Below, in pieces: positions 27,885 to 41,340 of a stretch of 64,000 bases of DNA (positions are counted from its first letter, which is position 1; the number at the start of each line of letters is the position of its first letter). The notes beneath the pieces are model-generated. The model did no database searches and was not told the origin of the DNA. It saw nothing but the letters and a program-made list of their open reading frames with translations. The stretch spans positions 1 to 64,000 of the forward strand of contig NW_027195540.1 in NCBI RefSeq assembly GCF_038502225.1, written 5' to 3'. A program made the position numbers and the translations under genes. The DNA comes from Cherax quadricarinatus (taxonomy: Eukaryota; Arthropoda; Malacostraca; Decapoda; Parastacidae).

Positions 27885-30800
27885 TGAGTATAATATAAGT
27901 GATCTTACATGGGTATAATATAAGTGATCTTACATGGGTATAATAAGTGATCTTACATGGGTATAATATAAGTGATCTTACATGGGTATAATATAAGTGA
28001 TCTTACATGGGTATAATATAAGTGATCTTACATGCGTATAATATAAGTGATCTTACATGGTATAATATAAGTGATCTTACATGGGTATAATATAAGTGAT
28101 CTTACATGGGTATAATATAAGTGATCTTACATGGGTATAATATAAGTGATCTTACATGGGTATAATATAAGTGATCTTACATGGGTATAATATAAGTGAT
28201 CTTACATGGGTATAATATAAGTGATCTTACATGGGTATAATATAAGTGATCTTACATGGGTATAATATAAGTGATCTTACATGGGTATAATATAAGTGAT
28301 CTTACATGGGTATAATATAAGTGATCTTACATGGGTATAATATAAGTGATCTTACATGGGTATAATATAAGTGATCTTACATGGGTATAATATAAGTGAT
28401 CTTACATGGGTATAATATAAGTGATCTTACATGGGTATAATATAAGTGATCTTACATGGGTATAATATAAGTGATCTTACATGGGTATAATATAAGTGAT
28501 CTTACATGGGTATAATATAAGTGATCTTACATGGGTATAATATAAGTGATCTTACATGGGTATAATATAAGTGATCTTACATGGGTATAATATAAGTGAT
28601 CTTACATGGGTATAATATAAGTGATCTTACATGGGTATAATATAAGTGATCTTACATGGGTATAATATAAGTGATCTTACATGGGTATAATATAAGTGAT
28701 CTTACATGGGTATAATATAAGTGATCTTACATGGGTATAATATAAGTGATCTTACATGGGTATAATATAAGTGATCTTACATGGGTATAATATAAGTGAT
28801 CTTACATGGGTATAATATAAGTGATCTTACATGGGTATAATATAAGTGATCTTACATGGGTATAATATAAGTGATCTTACATGGGTATAATATAAGTGAT
28901 CTTACATGGGTATAATATAAGTGATCTTACATGGGTATAATATAAGTGATCTTACATGGGTATAATATAAGTGATCTTACATGGGTATAATATAAGTGAT
29001 CTTACATGGGTATAATATAAGTGATCTTACATGGGTATAATATAAGTGATCTTACATGGGTATAATATAAGTGATCTTACATGGGTATAATATAAGTGAT
29101 CTTACATGGGTATAATATAAGTGATCTTACATGGGTATAATATAAGTGATCTTACATGGGTATAATATAAGTGATCTTACATGGGTATAATATAAGTGAT
29201 CTTACATGGGTATAATATAAGTGATCTTACATGGGTATAATATAAGTGATCTTACATGGGTATAATATAAGTGATCTTACATGGGTATAATATAAGTGAT
29301 CTTACATGGGTATAATATAAGTGATCTTACATGGGTATAATATAAGTGATCTTACATGGGTATAATATAAGTGATCTTACATGGGTATAATATAAGTGAT
29401 CTTACATGGGTATAATATAAGTGATCTTACATGGGTATAATATAAGTGATCTTACATGGGTATAATATAAGTGATCTTACATGGGTATAATATAAGTGAT
29501 CTTACATGGGTATAATATAAGTGATCTTACATGGGTATAATATAAGTGATCTTACATGGGTATAATATAAGTGATCTTACATGGGTATAATATAAGTGAT
29601 CTTACATGGGTATAATATAAGTGATCTTACATGGGTATAATATAAGTGATCTTACATGGGTATAATATAAGTGATCTTACATGGGTATAATATAAGTGAT
29701 CTTACATGGGTATAATATAAGTGATCTTACATGGGTATAATATAAGTGATCTTACATGGGTATAATATAAGTGATCTTACATGGGTATAATATAAGTGAT
29801 CTTACATGGGTATAATATAAGTGATCTTACATGGGTATAATATAAGTGATCTTACATGGGTATAATATAAGTGATCTTACATGGGTATAATATAAGTGAT
29901 CTTACATGGGTATAATATAAGTGATCTTACATGGGTATAATATAAGTGATCTTACATGGGTATAATATAAGTGATCTTACATGGGTATAATATAAGTGAT
30001 CTTACATGGGTATAATATAAGTGATCTTACATGGGTATAATATAAGTGATCTTACATGGGTATAATATAAGTGATCTTACATGGGTATAATATAAGTGAT
30101 CTTACATGGGTATAATATAAGTGATCTTACATGGGTATAATATAAGTGATCTTACATGGGTATAATATAAGTGATCTTACATGGGTATAATATAAGTGAT
30201 CTTACATGGGTATAATATAAGTGATCTTACATGGGTATAATATAAGTGATCTTACATGGGTATAATATAAGTGATCTTACATGGGTATAATATAAGTGAT
30301 CTTACATGGGTATAATATAAGTGATCTTACATGGGTATAATATAAGTGATCTTACATGGGTATAATATAAGTGATCTTACATGGGTATAATATAAGTGAT
30401 CTTACATGGGTATAATATAAGTGATCTTACATGGGTATAATATAAGTGATCTTACATGGGTATAATATAAGTGATCTTACATGGGTATAATATAAGTGAT
30501 CTTACATGGTATAATATAAGTGATCTTACATGGGTATAATATAAGTGATCTTACATGGGTATAATATAAGTGATCTTACATGGGTATAATATAAGTGATC
30601 TTACATGGGTATAATATAAGTGATCTTACATGGGTATAATATAAGTGATCTTACATGGGTATAATATAAGTGATCTTACATGGGTATAATATAAGTGATC
30701 TTACATGGGTATAATATAAGTGATCTTACATGGGTATAATATAAGTGATCTTACATGGGTATAATATAAGTGATCTTACATGGGTATAATATAAGTGATC

Positions 30801-30956
30801 TTACATGGGTATAATATAAGTGATCTTACATGGGTATAATATAAGTGATCTTACATGGGTATAATATAAGTGATCTTACATGGGTATAATATAAGTGATC
30901 TTACATGGGTATAATATAAGTGATCTTACATGGGTATAATATAAGTGATCTTACAT

Positions 30957-33900
30957 GGATATAAGTGATCTTACATGGTACAACAAAGGATCTGGTTAAC
31001 TTTATAATATAATGGATCTTACAAGGGTATACGTAAGTTGATCTTAAACGGTATAATATATGAACCTTACATGGGTGGCATAATATAAGTGATCTTACAT
31101 GGGCATAGTATAATTGATCTTACTATGGGCAATAATATGCAAGTGATCTTGTTACAAAGCGTTACAATATAAGGTGATCTTAACATGGCATAATAAAGGA
31201 TCCTTACATGGTATAATATATGATCTTACATGGGTATAATATAAGTGACTCTGTTATGATATAATATAAGATTCCACATGTAAGGTATAATATATGATCT
31301 TACATGGGTATAATATAAGTGATCCATACGGTATAATATAACTTGATTCATACGGGTATAATATATGATCTTATTATTGGCCATAATATATGGATCCATA
31401 TATATATATATATGAATCATAATGATAAGTATAATATATGGATCTTACATGCATAATATAAGTGATCTTGCTACGTATATAAGTGATCCACATGGGTATA
31501 ATATAAGTGATCTTACATGGTATAATATAGTGAACTTGCTTGAAGGCATGGAATATAAGTGATCTTACATAAGTATATGATCTGGTTACTGGTAATAATA
31601 TGTTATCTTACATGGGTATAATATATAGATCTTACGATGGGTATAATGAGTAACTGATCTTACATGGGTATAATAATAGAAGATCTACAACGGCATAATA
31701 TATGATCTTACATGGGTATAATATATGATCTTACATGGGTATTAATATAATGGGATCTTTACATGGGCATAATATAAGTGGGATTTTACATATATAATAT
31801 AAGTGATCTTTAATTACGGGTATAATAGGCGGACCTTACATGTGGGTATACATAAGGAATCTTACATGTTATAATACAAGTGATCTTACATAATGGGTAT
31901 AATAATAAGGATCTTAAGTTGGCGAGTATAAATATATGACCTTACATGGGTATATGGATCTTGGCATGGGCATAATAGGTAAGTGAACTTAGATGTGGCA
32001 TAATATAAGGGACTTACACGATAACAATAATGCTGATCCTTACATGGGCATAACATATGTAAAGGAATCCACATTTGGTACACATAAGGACTTCTACACG
32101 GCATTAACATAAAGTGATCTACGGTATAATATAGTGAATCCATAACGGGCATAATTATACAAGTGATTCCACATGGGTATAATATAATGATCTTGGTTAA
32201 CGGCATAATATATGATCTTTACATGGGCATAATATAAGTGATCTTACATGGGTGTAATATATGATCTTATTATGGTATAATATGCGATCCTTTTACATGT
32301 AAGTAATAATGTAAGTGATCTTACATGGGTATAATACAAGTGATCTTACATGGGTATATTAATATATGATCTTGCATGGTATAATATAAGTTGATCTTAC
32401 TGGGTACATAAACAATAAGATGACCACAATGGCATACATGTTGGACTCCTTTCATGGGTATGTAATATATGATCTTACGTAAGGTATACAATATAAGTGA
32501 TCTTTACATGGGTATAACATATGATCTTTTACATGGGTATAATATAAGTGATCTTACATGGGCATAATTATAAGATCTACATAAGGTATAATATAAGATC
32601 TTAATAGCTTGGTATAATAATATATGATCTTACTATGGGTATAATATAATGATTCATGATTTGTTATTACTATAAGGGATCTTACATGGGTAATAATAAG
32701 GATGACTTCACATGGTAATAATATAAGTGATCTTACATGGTATATTAAAAGGGTGATCTTACAATGGCACGTGGTTGGATCTTACATGGCATAATATATG
32801 ATCTTATGGCAGAAGTAATATGTAAGGAATCTTACATGGGCATAATATAGTGATCTTACATGGGTATAACATAAGTGGGGACTATTATAATGCATACAAG
32901 TGATCTACATGGTATTGGTTCATGCGGATCAGGGCGTTATAGGGTATAATATATGATCTTACATGGTATTAACATATGGGATCTTACATGAATATAAGTA
33001 TGATCTATATATAATATATTGATTCGTGATGGGTATAAATATAATGATCTTACACAGATACCTATACTGATCTTGGTTATGGGTAATAATAATATGATCT
33101 TACATGGGCATAATATAAGGATCTTGGGCATGGTATAATAATATAAGGATCATACATGGGCATAATATAAGTGGATCTTACATGGTAATAATATAAGATC
33201 TTACATGGTATAAGGTGATCTAACATAACTAATACACATAAGTGGGATCTTATTATGGGCAATAATGTAAGTGATCTACATTAAGTTAAGATATGGATCT
33301 TACATGGCAATAATAAGGATGACTTCCACATGGGCAGGTATAATATATGATCTTACTATGGTATAATATATGATTCAACATATAATATATGATCCTTACA
33401 CGGGCATAATTATAAGTGAACTCTTACATGGCATAATATAAGGATCTTAATATATGTAATATAAGTGATCTTACATGGTAAGAAGAATAATTGGGATCTT
33501 ATGGGTATAATATAAGTGATCTTGCAAGGGTATAATATTAAAGTGGGATCTTACATGGTAATAATATAAGGATCATTACATGGGTATAACATAAGTGATT
33601 TTGTATGGTATAATATAAGTGATCCTTACATGGGTATATGGGATCTTACATATAATAATATAAAGGATCTTACATGGTATAATATAAGTGAGGCTTACAT
33701 ATATAATATAATGGATCTTACACGGGTATAATATATGAGCTTACATTTGGTATAATATAAGTCAATTCACATGGCATAATATAAGTGGATCTTACATGGT
33801 ATAATTATAAGTGGATCCTTACATGGTATAATATATGATCTACGGCATAATATAAGTGATCCATTAAGGGTGCATAATATATGGGATCTTACATGGGTAT

Positions 33901-36900
33901 TACATAAGTGGATCTAACATACAATATAAGCAACTTTTACATGGGCATAATATAAGCGATCCTAACTAGCATAATACAAGGATCTACAAGGCATAATATA
34001 AAGGATTTACATGGTATATTATAAGTGGGATTCACACGGCATAATATAAGGAACCTGTTGATGGCATAATTATAAGAGAACCTACATTGGGCAATAATAT
34101 AATGGATCTTACATGTAAGGTATAATAAGGGCGAAAAGATCTTCATATGGCATAATATAATGACCTACAATGGTATAATATATGATCTTTTACATGGGTA
34201 TAATATAAGTGATTCTTAGATGGGTATAATATAAGTGATCTTACATGGGATATAATATAAGTGAGATCTCTTACATGGGCATAATATAAGTGATCTTACA
34301 TGGGTATAATATATGGAATTCATAATGTATAACATATGATCTTACATTGGTATAATATAATGATCTTACATGTAAGGGTTAATATATGATTCATACGGGT
34401 ATACTATTAAGGATCTACAATGGGTATAATATAAAGGGGATCTTACATGGGTATAATATAAGTGATCTTACATGGTGGTAATATAAGTGATCTGCTTACG
34501 GTAGAATATGTTGGGATCTTACATGGCATAATATGTTGACCACAATGGTGGCATAACATAAGTGACTTATATTATATAATATATGGACTTATACGGTAAT
34601 ACTAATGTAAGGATCTTACACGGCATAATATATGATTCACATGGGTAAGTAATAATAATTGTTACCTACACGGGTGCAATATTAGCAAGTGGGATCTTAC
34701 ATTGGTACAACATAAGTGATCTTACACAGGGTATAATATATGATCTTACATGGTATAATATAAGTGAATCTTGGTTATGGTGAATAACATAAGTGATCTT
34801 TATATGGTATATTATATGAACTTATTAATGGTGGGATAATATAAGTGATTCACAAGTGGGTATAACATAAGTTGATCTTGCATGTAATAACTATAAGTGA
34901 TCTTACATGGTATATAATATGATCTTACATGGTATAATAATAAGTGAATCTTGCTACGGGTATACATAAGGATTCTACATGGGTATGAAATATAAAGTGA
35001 ATCTGCTATTAGGTATTACAGCAAGTGGATCTTACATGGTATGAATATAAGTGGATCTTACATGGGCATAACTATAAGTGATCTTACATAGGTATATTAC
35101 AAGTGTGGAACTTACATGGTATAATATAAGTTGATCTTACATGGGCATAATATAAGTGGGATCCACATGGGGAATAATATAAGTGATCTTACATGGCATA
35201 ACAAAAAGGGATCTTACATGGTATAATATATGATCTCATACGGGGCATAATATAAGTGGATCTTATGTGGTATAATATAAGTGGATCTACACAATATAAT
35301 TATGTGATCTTTGCTACGGGTATAATACAAGTGGATTCTTACATGGTATAATATAAGTGGGATTCATATGGTGCAATAATATAAGCAGATCATACATATA
35401 TAATATATTGGATCTGGGTTACGGTTATTAATATATGATCTTACATGGGATATAATGATCTTACAAAGTATAATATAAGGGGATCCAAATGGTATTAACA
35501 TAAGCGGGATCTTACATGGTAATAATACAATTGATCTTACATTTTTGGTATAATAGAAGTGGATCTTACATAATATAAGTGATCTTACATGTTAAGTATA
35601 TTATATGGGATCCTACACGGCATAACATATGATCTTACTGTTGTATAATATAAGGATCTTGCCATGGGTATAATATAAGTGATCTTACATAGGGCATTAA
35701 TTATAAGTGATCTTACATGGGTGATAATAATATAAGGATCTTTATTATGGGCATAATATATGATTCATACGGGTATATTATATGGGAACTTAATAATGGG
35801 CATAACAATGTTGGATCTTACATGGGCATAATATATGGGATCTTACATGGGAATAATATAAGTGATCTGTACAATGGCATAATATAAGTGATTCATATGG
35901 GCATAATATAAAGGGATCTGAAATGGTATAACATAAGTGATCTTACATGGGCATAATATAAGTGATCTTACATGGGTATAATATAAGTGATCTTACATGG
36001 GTATAATATAAGTGATCTTACATGGTATAATATAAGTGATCATACATGGGTATAATATAAGTGATCTTACATGGTATAATATAAGTGATCTTACATGGAT
36101 ATAAGTGATCTTACATGGGTATAATATAAGTGATCTTAAATGGTATAATATAAGTGATCTTACATGGGTATAATATAATTGATCTTACATGGGTATAATA
36201 TAAGTGATCTTACATGGGTATAATATAAGTGATCTTACATGGTATAATATAAGTGATCATACATGGGTAATATAAGTGATCTTACATGGTACAATACAAG
36301 TGGATCCATAACGGGCATAAGTGATCTTCACACGTGGGCATGAATATATGATTCATTATGGGTATTAACATAAGTGGAACCTACATGGTAATATAATGCG
36401 ATCTTACATGGGTACAATAATAAGGACTTACATGGGCATAATATCTTATTCATATGGGTATAATTATATGTAGAATCTTGGTTAGCGGGCATAATTAATA
36501 TGATTCATTGGCATAACATATGATTCACATGGGTATAATATAAGTGATTCATTACATTGGTATAATATAAGATGATTCTTACATGGGTATTAAGCATAAA
36601 AGTGATCCTTACATGGGTATACAATATAAGTGATTCATGCATGGGTATAATTATAAGTTGATCTTTATTGGGTATAATATTAAGTGGATCTTACATGGCA
36701 GCATTATAAGTTGATGGATACGGTAATAATATAAGGATCTTACATGGGTATAATAATGTTGACCTTACATGTAAAAGAAGGTTAATATATGAAACTTACA
36801 TGGCATAATATATGAATCTTATAATGGTATACTATATGATCTTGACATGGCATAACATGTAAGTGACCTTACAATGTGGTATATTATAAAGATTCATTAC

Positions 36901-39740
36901 AGATGATATATGGGATCTTAGATGGCAATAAGATAAGTGATCTTACATGGATATAATATATGATTCTTATACGGGTATAATATAAGTGATTCATATGGTA
37001 TAATATAAGATCTTACATGCAGGTACAATATATGATCTTAACATTATAATATAGTGGGAGATCTTACATGGCATAATATAAGTGATCTCTTTACATGTGG
37101 CATAATATAAGCGATCTTACATGGGTATTAATATATGGATCTTACTATGGGCATAAATATGGGTGAATTCATAATGGGTGTAATATAACTTGATCTTGCC
37201 ATGGGTATAATATATGATCTTACATGGTATAATATAAGTGATCTTACATATGGGCATAATATAAGTGATCTTAACATGGCATAACATATGGATTCTACAT
37301 AGAATAATAATGTTAGATCTTACACAGCATAATATACATGGGATCTACATGGGCATAATATAAGTGATCCATACAGTAATATATTGATTCATAAGGGTAT
37401 AATATATGATCTTACATGGGTATAATATATGATCCTTACATATAATATAATGATCTTACAATGGCACAATATATGATCTTACATGGGCATAATATGGAAG
37501 GATCTTACATATAATATAAGTGAATCTTACATGGTATAATATAAGTGATCTTACATGGACATAATATAAGTGATCTTACATGGGTATAATATATGATCTT
37601 ACATAAAGGATATAAGAATCTTATTATGGTATATTTATATGAACTTACATGGGTATAATAATAGCAGATCTTGAATGTATATACAGGCGATCTTACATGG
37701 GAATAATATAATGATCTACATGGTATAACAAGTGATCTACATGGTTATAATATAAGTGATCTTACATGGGCATATTATATTGATCTTAAATATATAATAT
37801 AAGTGATCTTGGGTCATGGCAATAATAATGTTGATCTTACATGGGTATAATTATATGAACTTACATGGGTATAATTATGTTGTCTATTACTGGGCATAAT
37901 AATAAGGATCTCACAATGGGCATAATATAAAGGATCTTGCTTGGCATTAACAGTGGGATTCACATGGTATACATAATGATCTTACAATGGGCATAATATA
38001 AGTAATCTTACATGGCATAATACATTATATGAACTACAATGTGTATACATATGATCTTACATGGGTATAATTATAAGTGATCTTACATGGGAATAATATA
38101 AGGATCTTACAATGGTATAACAAGTGATCTTACATGTGGGTATAATATAATGATCTTATATAAGTATAATATAACTTGACTTATGGTATAATATAAGTGA
38201 TCTTTACATGGGTAGGGAATATAATGATCTACAATGGGCATATTATATGGAACTTATACGGGTATTACATGTTTACATGGGCAATAACATAAAGTGATCT
38301 TACATGGGTATAATAATATGATCTTGTAGATAACAAAAGTTGATCTTGTTATGGTATAATATATGATCTTGGGCTATGTGGGTAATACGTAAGTGATCTT
38401 ATGGGTATAATTATAAGTGATCTTACACGGGCATAATATATGGGATCTACATGGGCATAATATAATGGATCTTACATGGCATAATATAAGTGATCTTACA
38501 TGGTATGGGCTTATAAGTTGAATCTACATGGTAAGAATATATGATTCATATGGGTATAATATATGGATTCCACGGCATGGTAATATAATGAACATACAAT
38601 GGTAAGAGGGCGATCTTACATTGGGCAAGGGCAATATGCGCGATCTTGACAATGGTACACATAAGTGAATCCTTACATGGGCATAATATAACTTGATCTC
38701 AAGGGGCATAATATATGAATCCTATTATTGGCAGCATAATATATGGGATCCTTACTAACGGTATAACATAAGGATCATTACATGGGCATAATATAATGAT
38801 CCTTACAGGATAACATTAAGTGATCTTGCTACGGGCAATAACAATATGATCCACATGGGCATACTATATGAACTTACACAGTATAATATAAGGTGATCTT
38901 GTTAACGGTATAATATATGATCTTACATCAGAGCAATATAAGCTTATCTTCATTAAGCGGTAGCATAATATAAGTGGATCTTAACATGGCATAATATAAT
39001 GATCTTACAATGGTGCATAATGATGCAAGTTGAATCCACACGGGTATAATATATAGATCTTACATGGGTATAATATAATGGGATCTTACATGGGCATTAA
39101 TATAAGTGATCTTACATATGTTAACATAAGTGGGATCCACATGCATAATATAAGTGATCTTACATCGGTATAATATAAGTGATCTTGCATGGGTATAATA
39201 TATGGGATACATGGGTATAATTATATGATCTTACACGGCATAATATATGATCCTTACATGGTGAAGGTTATAAGGAACTTGCCATGGTATAACATATGGA
39301 TCTTACATGGGTATGTTAATTATAAGTGATTCTTCATGGTATAATATAAGGAACTTATATGGCATAATAATATATGATCTTACATGGGTATAATATAATG
39401 ATCTTACAATGGGTATAATATGTTATCTTACATGGGTATAATATATGGGATCTTACATGGCATAATATAAGTGATCTTACATGGGTATAATATGTTGATT
39501 CTTACATGGGTATAATATAAGTGTAGATCTTACATGGGTATAATATAAGTGAATCTTACATGGGCATTATATACAAGGATTCATGGGCATAACAATGCTG
39601 ATCCACATGGTACATATTGATCCACTTGGGCATAATTATATGATCCATTACATTAATATAATGATCTAACGGGCATAATTACAAGGATCTTACATGGGCA
39701 TTATATAATGGATCCACAATGGCATAATATAAGGATCTTA
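30957..39740 (+). repeat. Scrambled satellite island
   Basis: This region is still the 25-bp satellite in the same orientation, but nearly every copy is altered by substitutions and by insertions and deletions of 1-6 bases. Spacing near 25 bp is kept on average. The changes are not random. GGGTATAA often becomes GGCATAA or GCATAA; GATCTTACATGG becomes GATTCATACGG, GATCCTTACA or CTTGGTTATGG; CTTGCTACGGG recurs. The left boundary (about 30957) and the right boundary (about 39740) switch abruptly to near-perfect copies. Short open frames on the minus strand here are decoded satellite and have no coding signature. The likeliest explanation is an unpolished, error-rich stretch of noisy long-read consensus. 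A genuinely divergent, older sub-array is the alternative. No other feature is visible in these 8.8 kb. Confidence 0.9.
35934..36289 (+). repeat. Clean satellite patch inside the scrambled island
   Basis: About 14 monomers here are close to consensus, with only light variation (GG copies, CATGGATATAAG near 36095, CTTAAATGG near 36130, GATCATAC near 36030 and 36257). Scrambled copies flank it on both sides. The scrambling is therefore in two stretches, about 30957-35933 and 36290-39740. Confidence 0.85.
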
Positions 39741-40540
39741 GATCTTACATGGGTATAATATAAGTGATCTTTCATGGGTATAATATAAGTGATCTTACAT
39801 GGGTATAATATAAGTGATCTTACATGGGTATAATATAAGTGATCTTACATGGGTATAATATAAGTGATCTTACATGGGTATAATATAAGTGATCTTACAT
39901 GGGTATAATATAAGTGATCTTACATGGATATAATATGATCTTACATGGGTATAATATAAGTGATCTTACATGGGTATAATATAAGTGATCTTACATGGGT
40001 ATAATATAAGTGATCTTACATGGGTATAATATAAGTGATCTTACATGGGTATAATATAAGTGATCTTACATGGGTATAATATAAGTGATCTTACATGGGT
40101 ATAATATAAGTGATCTTACATGGGTATAATATAAGTGATCTTACATGGGTATAATATAAGTGATCTTACATGGGTATAATATAAGTGATCTTACATGGGT
40201 ATAATATAAGTGATCTTACATGGGTATAATATAAGTGATCTTACATGGGTATAATATAAGTGATCTTACATGGGTATAATATAAGTGATCTTACATGGGT
40301 ATAATATAAGTGATCTTACATGGGTATAATATAAGTGATCTTACATGGGTATAATATAAGTGATCTTACATGGGTATAATATAAGTGATCTTACATGGGT
40401 ATAATATAAGTGATCTTACATGGGTATAATATAAGTGATCTTACATGGGTATAATATAAGTGATCTTACATGGGTATAATATAAGTGATCTTACATGGGT
40501 ATAATATAAGTGATCTTACATGGGTATAATATAAGTGATC

Positions 40541-41340
40541 TTACTTCGGTATAATATAAGTGATCTTACATGGGTATAATATAAGTGATTTTACATGGGT
40601 ATAATATAAGTGATCTTACACGGGTATAATATAAGTGACCTTACATGGGTATAATATAAGTGAACTTACATGGTATAATATAAGTGATCTTACATGGGTA
40701 TAATATAAGTGATCTTACATGGGTATAATATAAGTGACCTTACATGGGTATAATATAAGTGATCTTACATGGGTATAATATAAGTGAACTTAGATGGGTA
40801 TAATATAAGTGATCTTACATGATATAATATAAGTGATCTTACATGGGTATAATATAAGTGATCTTACATGGTATAATATAAGTGATCTTACATGGTATAA
40901 TATAAGTGATCTTACATGGTATAATATAAGTGATCTTTCATGAGTATAATATAAGTGATCTTACATGGGTATAATATAAGTGATCTTACATGGGTATAAT
41001 ATAAGTGATCTTACATGGGTATAATATAAGTGATCTTACATGGGTGTAATATAAGTGATCTTACATGGTATAATATAAGTGATCTTACATGGGTATAATA
41101 TAAGTGATCTTACATGGTATAATATAAGTGATCTTACATGGTATAATATAAGTGATCTTACATGGTATAATATAAGTGATCTTACATGGGTATAATATAA
41201 GTGATCTTACATGGGTATAATATAAGTGATCTTACATGGGTATAATATAAGTGATCTTACATGGGTATAATATAAGTGATCTTATATGGGTATAATGTAA
41301 GTGATCTTACATGGGTATAATATAAGTGATCTTACATTGG
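40541..41340 (+). repeat. Variant-rich satellite patch
   Basis: This patch has many single-base changes: TTACTTCGG at 40541-40549, GATTTTAC (change at 40590), CGGGTATA at 40621, GACCTT (40639 and 40738), GAACTT (40664 and 40788), TAGATGG (40793), CATGATATA (near 40821), TTTCATGAG (near 40937-40942), GGGTGTAAT (near 41046), TTATATGGG with AATGTAAG (41285-41297) and CATTGG (near 41337). GG copies are frequent between 40860 and 41170. Before and after the patch the array is nearly invariant. Confidence 0.85.

Larger units (their letters stand above)
7672..30956 (+). repeat. 25-bp satellite array, long uniform segment
   Basis: About 930 copies of the same 25-bp monomer lie here, in the same orientation as the left segment. 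Most copies are identical. Isolated 24-bp GG copies occur (for example near 8060, 8109, 8598, 9472, 9521, 10370, 10693, 16368, 19216, 20189, 21588, 22862, 28070 and 30508). Single-base variants include GGGAATAA near 9921, CATGGATA near 9945, CACGGG near 10018, CATGTTTA near 20288, ACAAGGG near 21860, ATAAATGATC near 22525, CATGAGTA near 27886 and CATGCGTA near 28034. Shortened units occur near 8191-8200 and 27941-27950. No gene, inserted element or other non-repeat sequence is present across these 23 kb. The right edge is sharp: from 30957 the repeat becomes scrambled. Confidence 0.99.

Noticed and set aside
31226..38709. Short minus-strand open frames of 61-106 codons in the scrambled island
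   Set aside because: They translate mutated satellite copies, rich in Ile, Tyr, His and Met in a quasi-repeating order. They are open only because indels removed the periodic stop, and they show no domain or start context.
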